Shown here: piece after piece, positions 47,092 through 50,235 of the stretch
Layout of the letters: the number at the start of each line of letters is the position of its first letter
How positions within the stretch are numbered: the first letter of the stretch is position 1
Assembly (NCBI GenBank): GCA_029210585.1
Contig: JARGFP010000027.1
Span: 1-50,235, forward strand
Direction: 5' to 3'
Length of the DNA: 50,235 nt
Origin: Bacteroidales bacterium
Lineage (GTDB): Bacteria; Bacteroidota; Bacteroidia; Bacteroidales; GCA-2748055
Program-made: the position numbers and the translations under genes
The notes under the pieces: model-generated
The model's database searches: none
Told to the model about the DNA's origin: nothing
Seen by the model: only the letters and a program-made list of their open reading frames with translations

Positions 47092-47230
47092 ACTTCGTTT
47101 CAGAAAGGAAGAATTCCTGCGTTTTCGTACTTGTTAATTAAGAACGAAAGAATTACCGGTCTTTCGCACCTCGTTTCCGAACGGAAGATTCCCTGCGCTT
47201 TCGCACCTCGTTTCATCTATGCAGGACAGG
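47092..47230. repeat. Degenerate tandem array of 37-39-bp units upstream of rpsF
   Basis: Units begin at 47092, 47129, 47168 and 47205 (the last partial). The repeated bases are ACCTCGTTTC...GGAAGATTCC(C)TGCGCTTTCGC. The 17-base block CTTTCGCACCTCGTTTC is identical at 47161-47177 and 47198-47214. The second unit is most diverged and contains a CGAAAG/CTTTCG inverted repeat. Confidence 0.7.
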
Positions 47231-47289
47231 AATGTTGTTTGGTGCTGAAAAACAACCAGATAAATCTTTTAAAACTCCACTCTTTTTCC

Positions 47290-47320
47290 TTTGTTGTTTT
47301 CCGAAAAGTCACTACATTTG
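47290..47320 (+). promoter_or_regulatory. Promoter of the rpsF-rpsR-rplI operon
   Basis: TTTG at 47290-47293, exactly 19 bases, then TACATTTG at 47313-47320: a complete match to the Bacteroidota TTTG-N19-TAnnTTTG promoter. The leader to the start codon would be about 30 bases, too short for a large ribosomal-protein RNA switch. Confidence 0.85.
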
Positions 47321-47356
47321 CGGTCGATTTTTTAACACATAAAAACAATTAAACGT

Positions 47357-47716
47357 ATGTTGAATCAGTATGAAACCGTTTTCATTGCAACTCCCGTTTT
47401 GTCTGAAGCCCAGATGAAGGAAACGGTTGACAAATTCAGGGGACTGATCGAGTCGGCAAAAGGCGAGATCGTCCATGAGGAAAGCTGGGGCCTGAAAAAA
47501 CTGGCCTATCCCATCCAGAAAAAATCCACTGGATTTTACCACCTCCTTGAGTACAAGGTTGAGGGTGAATTTATTGACAAACTTGAAACTGAGATTCGCC
47601 GTGACGAGCGGATCATTCGTTTTCTCACCATGAAAATGGACAAATATGCGGTTGCATATGCAGAGAAGAAGAGGGCCCGCAAAGCATCAGAAACCGAAAA
47701 AGCAAAGGAGGAATAA
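47357..47716 (+). CDS. rpsF: 30S ribosomal protein S6
   Basis: The 119-residue protein is S6 of the small ribosomal subunit, which binds 16S rRNA together with S18. [26 protein letters not shown] at the start, [22 protein letters not shown] in the middle and [24 protein letters not shown] are clear family matches. The basic C-terminal tail is normal. It is the first gene of a three-gene operon, four bases before rpsR. Confidence 0.97.
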   Translation: MLNQYETVFIATPVLSEAQMKETVDKFRGLIESAKGEIVHEESWGLKKLAYPIQKKSTGFYHLLEYKVEGEFIDKLETEIRRDERIIRFLTMKMDKYAVAYAEKKRARKASETEKAKEE

Positions 47717-47719
47717 GAC

Positions 47720-47989
47720 ATGGCACAAGCAAATTCAGAAATCAGGTATCTCACACCACCAACGGTTGAGATTAAGAAAAAGAAGTATTGTCGTTTTCGC
47801 AAGAACCGGATCAAGTATATTGATTACAAAGATCCCGAGTTCCTGAAGAAGTTCCTGAACGAACAGGGAAAAATCCTTCCCAGGAGACTGACCGGTACCT
47901 CTTTAAAGTTTCAGAGAAAAGTATCCGTAGCAGTTAAACGTGCACGTCACCTCGCACTGCTGCCTTATGTAACAGATATGATGAAATAA
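47720..47989 (+). CDS. rpsR: 30S ribosomal protein S18
   Basis: The 89-residue protein is S18, which pairs with S6 in the platform of the 30S subunit. The [65 protein letters not shown] sequence is the family core. The length is normal. It lies between rpsF and rplI, four and 15 bases away. Confidence 0.97.
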   Translation: MAQANSEIRYLTPPTVEIKKKKYCRFRKNRIKYIDYKDPEFLKKFLNEQGKILPRRLTGTSLKFQRKVSVAVKRARHLALLPYVTDMMK

Positions 47990-48004
47990 TCCGGAGGACA
48001 GATC

Positions 48005-48451
48005 ATGGAAATTATATTAAAACAAGATATGCCCAACCTTGGTCACAAGGATGACATAGTAACCGTGAAAGATGGTTATGCGAGAAATTACCTGATTCCT
48101 AACGGATTGGCAATCAACGCAACGAAAACTGCAAGGAAGGTTCACGAAGAGAACCTGCGTCAGCGCGCACACAAAGAGGCGCAACTGAAAGCCGCTGCGG
48201 AGGAATTTGCCAAAAAGCTGAAAGATGTATCCATTACCATTGGAGCCAAGACCAGCACAAAAGGAAAGATCTTCGGTTCGGTGAACACCATTCAGATTGC
48301 AGAAGAGCTTGCCAAGCAAGGTTTTGAAGTAGACCGCAGGAATGTAACGATCAAGGAGGAACTCATCAAGGAAGTGGGTAAATATACAGCCAATGTGAAG
48401 CTTCACAAGGATGTCCAGGTGGAGATTCCCTTTGAGATCATTTCAGAATAA
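48005..48451 (+). CDS. rplI: 50S ribosomal protein L9
   Basis: The 148-residue protein is L9, with the N-terminal rRNA-binding domain (MEIILKQDMPNLGHKDDIVTVKDGYARNYLIPNGLA), the long connecting helix rich in Ala and Lys, and the C-terminal domain (GKIFGSVNTIQIAEELAKQG). It is the last gene of the ribosomal operon, followed by a strong terminator 24 bases after its stop codon. Confidence 0.97.
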   Translation: MEIILKQDMPNLGHKDDIVTVKDGYARNYLIPNGLAINATKTARKVHEENLRQRAHKEAQLKAAAEEFAKKLKDVSITIGAKTSTKGKIFGSVNTIQIAEELAKQGFEVDRRNVTIKEELIKEVGKYTANVKLHKDVQVEIPFEIISE

Positions 48452-48474
48452 GCATACAATTCAATTTGCAATAT

Positions 48475-48506
48475 GGGGCTTCCGGCAACGGGGGTCCCTT
48501 TTTTTT
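48475..48506 (+). terminator. Intrinsic terminator after rplI
   Basis: A ten-base stem GGGGCTTCCG/CGGGGGTCCC closes on a GCAA tetraloop, with three G-U pairs in the stem, and is followed by eight T residues. It ends the rpsF-rpsR-rplI operon. Confidence 0.9.
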
Positions 48507-48641
48507 GTATTGTAATCCTCCTCCTGTATGTTCCTCCTTCAATCGCCACGTTAAGCCTGCCGCACATGTTCCCGGACCAGCAGGCGGGAGGACCGCAGGC
48601 AAGGCATCGTTAATGCCTATTCCAGTGGTACTGGCGATGCA

Positions 48642-49019
48642 TTATTTCACCGCGATCGCTTCGATCTCCACCAGCACGCCCAGCGGCAGTTCCTTCACGG
48701 CAAACGCAGCACGGGCTGGTTGTTTTTCAGAAAAATACCTGGCATACACTTTGTTCATCGCCGTGAAGTTGGCCATATCCGAGAGCAGGCAGGTACATTT
48801 TACAACATTGCTATACGCGTAGCCTGCTTCTGCGAGGATTGCACCGATGTTTTCAAGGGACCGTGCCGTCTGTTCTTCAATCCCTCCTATAACAACCTTG
48901 CCGGTTGCCGGGTATAGGGGCACCTGACCGGAGACATACAACGTTCCGTTCGCTTCCACTGCCTGTGAATAGGGACCCACTGCTGCGGGAGCTTTTTCTG
49001 TACTGATGATATTTTTCAT
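48642..49019 (-). CDS. ridA: RidA family enamine/imine deaminase
   Basis: The 125-residue protein belongs to the RidA (YjgF/YER057c/UK114) family, which hydrolyses reactive enamines and imines such as those made by PLP enzymes. The start AAVGPYSQAVEANGTLYVSGQVPLYPATG and end ARAAFAVKELPLGVLVEIEAIAVK contain the conserved active-site Arg and Glu. I choose the ATG at 49019 (MKNIISTEKAP), because the frame upstream has no family similarity and uses a TTG. It reads in the same direction as the LptD-like gene, 401 bases away. Confidence 0.93.
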   Translation of the reverse strand: MKNIISTEKAPAAVGPYSQAVEANGTLYVSGQVPLYPATGKVVIGGIEEQTARSLENIGAILAEAGYAYSNVVKCTCLLSDMANFTAMNKVYARYFSEKQPARAAFAVKELPLGVLVEIEAIAVK

Positions 49020-49420
49020 TGAGTGGTGGTTTAAATGTATCACTGTTGTTAATTGGGGATAACTTATGCCCTTTTGTACATGGATGAGGATCGTTTTTTG
49101 GTGGAAAGATCGATTTTGATCATCCAGTAACAAAGTTAGCAGAAGCGTTTGGATAAGCCATCAGATCGGAGCGATTATTGAATAAATTCTGTTCCCCGGC
49201 ACCGTGACTCGAGGGTACCGGCGCGAACCGGGAAATGTGCTCTTTACCAGAAGAACAATGCGGTAGCGGAACAATGATCGCTGTCCCGGGCAGGGTATAC
49301 CAGGTAAAGTACAGCAAGGTAGTCCATATGACCGATCTGTCACGCGCAAGGGACCAATGCCAAAAATGATCCCTGCTAAAAGCAGACACTCCCGGCAACG
49401 GGTTAACTGCTCACAGTGCA
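49020..49420. other. 401-base gap between ridA and the LptD-like gene
   Basis: Two promoter-like boxes lie on the minus strand: TACATTTA near 49032-49039 close to ridA, and a full-consensus TAACTTTG at 49131-49138, which would give a leader of about 105 bases. Further left-to-right inverted repeats (CCGGCACCG...CCGGCGCGAACCGG, about 49195-49232) are present. Two small frames overlap here with no coding character. No gene seen. Confidence 0.4.
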
Positions 49421-50235
49421 TCAGAAATTATCCTGCCAGCTCTTCTGCTTGTTGTATTTCAGGTCGGAAAGGATAGAGGACCTGGCCCGGATGGTGAAGT
49501 TGTATGATTTAAAGTTCCCGAAAGGTACCACGGAGATCCGCATTTCCCAGCAGTGCAGGTCGCGGTGCAGGTTGAGATTCGTAGTGGTGAACTGGCGGTT
49601 GAAAATATCATATCCCGAATTGAACCCGATCTTCCATTTGGGGGTCAGCTTCAGGTCTCCTGAAAGCCTGATCGTCTGCACGATATTGGAAACATCCTTT
49701 GGTTTCCTGTAGCTGAAAGAATAATCCACCTTCAGGGACCAGGGTACATCAAAATCCACATAATCACCATAACTTGTCATGGTGGGGTCATATACATTGG
49801 AAGGATCGTTCGGATTTTGCTTATCGAATGCAGTATTAAGCAGCGGATCCATGTTTTCGTCAGGAGCAGTTTCTTCTTCCCCTGATGTGCTTTGCGAACT
49901 GAACGACATGCCCATGGAAATACTGGCGCTGGTGAGTCGTGCCAGGCGACCCGATTGTACAAAATAAGATTCCCTTGTCCGGCTGCGGGCATCATCGTAC
50001 CCGAACGGATCCATTACACCCCTGAAGGAGACCGACAGCTTGTTGTTGAACAGCCGGGTGTTCCCGTTCATGCTGATGGGTGACCAGGAGGGTGACAGGG
50101 TGTCCTTGTTGAAAATATTATAATTGGTGGAAAAGTTGAAATTATCGAGCAACTTCACCTTGTTCAATTCGTCGATGGTATCGTTTCGTGACCTGATCTT
50201 GGCTTCAATGTTGTTTCGCAGCGACAGGCTCACCG
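49421..50235 (-). CDS. LptD-like outer-membrane protein, C-terminal part (5' end off window)
   Basis: The gene runs off the right edge, so only the last 271 or so codons are visible. The sequence is beta-barrel-like, with alternating polar and hydrophobic strands such as SWSLKVDYSFSYRKP (strand form) and DLKLTPKWKIGFNSGYDIFNRQ, and it ends RARSSILSDLKYNKQKSWQDNF with a terminal Phe, as outer-membrane proteins do. The end motif and position beside ridA fit the Bacteroidota LPS-assembly LptD-like protein, which inserts lipopolysaccharide into the outer membrane. The N-terminal domain needed to confirm this lies outside the window. The visible Met at 50233 is not the true start. Confidence 0.72.
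   Translation of the reverse strand, partial: VSLSLRNNIEAKIRSRNDTIDELNKVKLLDNFNFSTNYNIFNKDTLSPSWSPISMNGNTRLFNNKLSVSFRGVMDPFGYDDARSRTRESYFVQSGRLARLTSASISMGMSFSSQSTSGEEETAPDENMDPLLNTAFDKQNPNDPSNVYDPTMTSYGDYVDFDVPWSLKVDYSFSYRKPKDVSNIVQTIRLSGDLKLTPKWKIGFNSGYDIFNRQFTTTNLNLHRDLHCWEMRISVVPFGNFKSYNFTIRARSSILSDLKYNKQKSWQDNF

Larger units (their letters stand above)
46956..47356. other. 401-base divergent region between dnaX and rpsF
   Basis: From left to right it holds the dnaX promoter region (minus-strand TATCTTTA near 46980-46987), a short GGAAAAA microsatellite (46990-47016), a degenerate tandem array of 37-39-bp units (47092 to about 47215), and the rpsF promoter (47290-47320). I see no protein-coding gene. 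Confidence 0.6.

Noticed and set aside
47092-47230. CRISPR array
   Set aside because: Units are degenerate, contiguous and without unique spacers; no cas genes are present.
47320-47356. S6:S18 ribosomal leader RNA upstream of rpsF
   Set aside because: The mapped-looking promoter leaves only about 30 bases of leader, too short for that motif, and I see no matching stem.

Overview
The window is chromosomal DNA from a member of the Bacteroidota, most likely class Bacteroidia. Four things support this. Promoters follow the phylum's TAnnTTTG pattern; upstream of rpsF it is preceded by TTTG at exactly 19 bases. There is a complete Bacteroides aerotolerance (bat) operon. One secreted protease carries a type IX secretion sorting domain. 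SecA is about 1100 residues long, the size typical of this phylum. Genes are densely packed, mostly on the minus strand. I see no tRNA, rRNA, CRISPR array, insertion sequence, prophage or integrase, so this looks like core chromosome and not an island.

Layout. 0.2-4.0 kb: a single-domain response regulator diverges from a membrane GAF/PAS sensor that has no output domain; then come a glutathione peroxidase and an acylphosphatase. 4.2-14.7 kb: cstA, then the bat operon read leftward (moxR, a small exported protein, a DUF58 protein, a one-pass membrane protein, batA, batB, batC, batD, batE). 15-22.3 kb: truA, an acyl-ACP thioesterase, and a leftward group of a TPR protein, a phosphosulfolactate synthase homologue, a DUF368 (PopT-type) transporter and aroE; a beta-barrel-like protein follows. 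22.4-28.1 kb: an LVIVD-repeat lipoprotein, ffh, folD and argS. 28.4-35.7 kb: a glycosyltransferase, then a leftward iron-siderophore/cobalamin-type ABC importer (binding lipoprotein, small helical protein, FecCD permease, ATPase, small membrane protein) directly behind a type IX-sorted serine protease. 36-39.4 kb: ligA, a DUF6913-like gene and dapA. 39.6-47 kb: secA, ferritin, icd and dnaX, all leftward. 47.3-48.5 kb: rpsF-rpsR-rplI. 48.6 kb to the end: a ridA-family gene and the 3' part of a large outer-membrane gene resembling LptD.

The most notable observation is in dnaX. The reading frame stops directly after an uninterrupted run of 11 A residues, exactly where the clamp-loader core ends. 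The -1 frame is then open for a further 275 or so codons. Read straight, the gene gives a 369-residue gamma-like protein; with a -1 shift, or one extra A in the mRNA, it gives a 644-residue tau. This matches known slippage-dependent dnaX genes, although a homopolymer sequencing error must be excluded. The other unexplained signals are intergenic: several degenerate tandem arrays with fixed periods (39, 80 and about 37-39 bp), a 42-bp direct repeat pair, a 35-bp near-perfect palindrome, a three-hairpin leader, and a terminator placed directly against a promoter.
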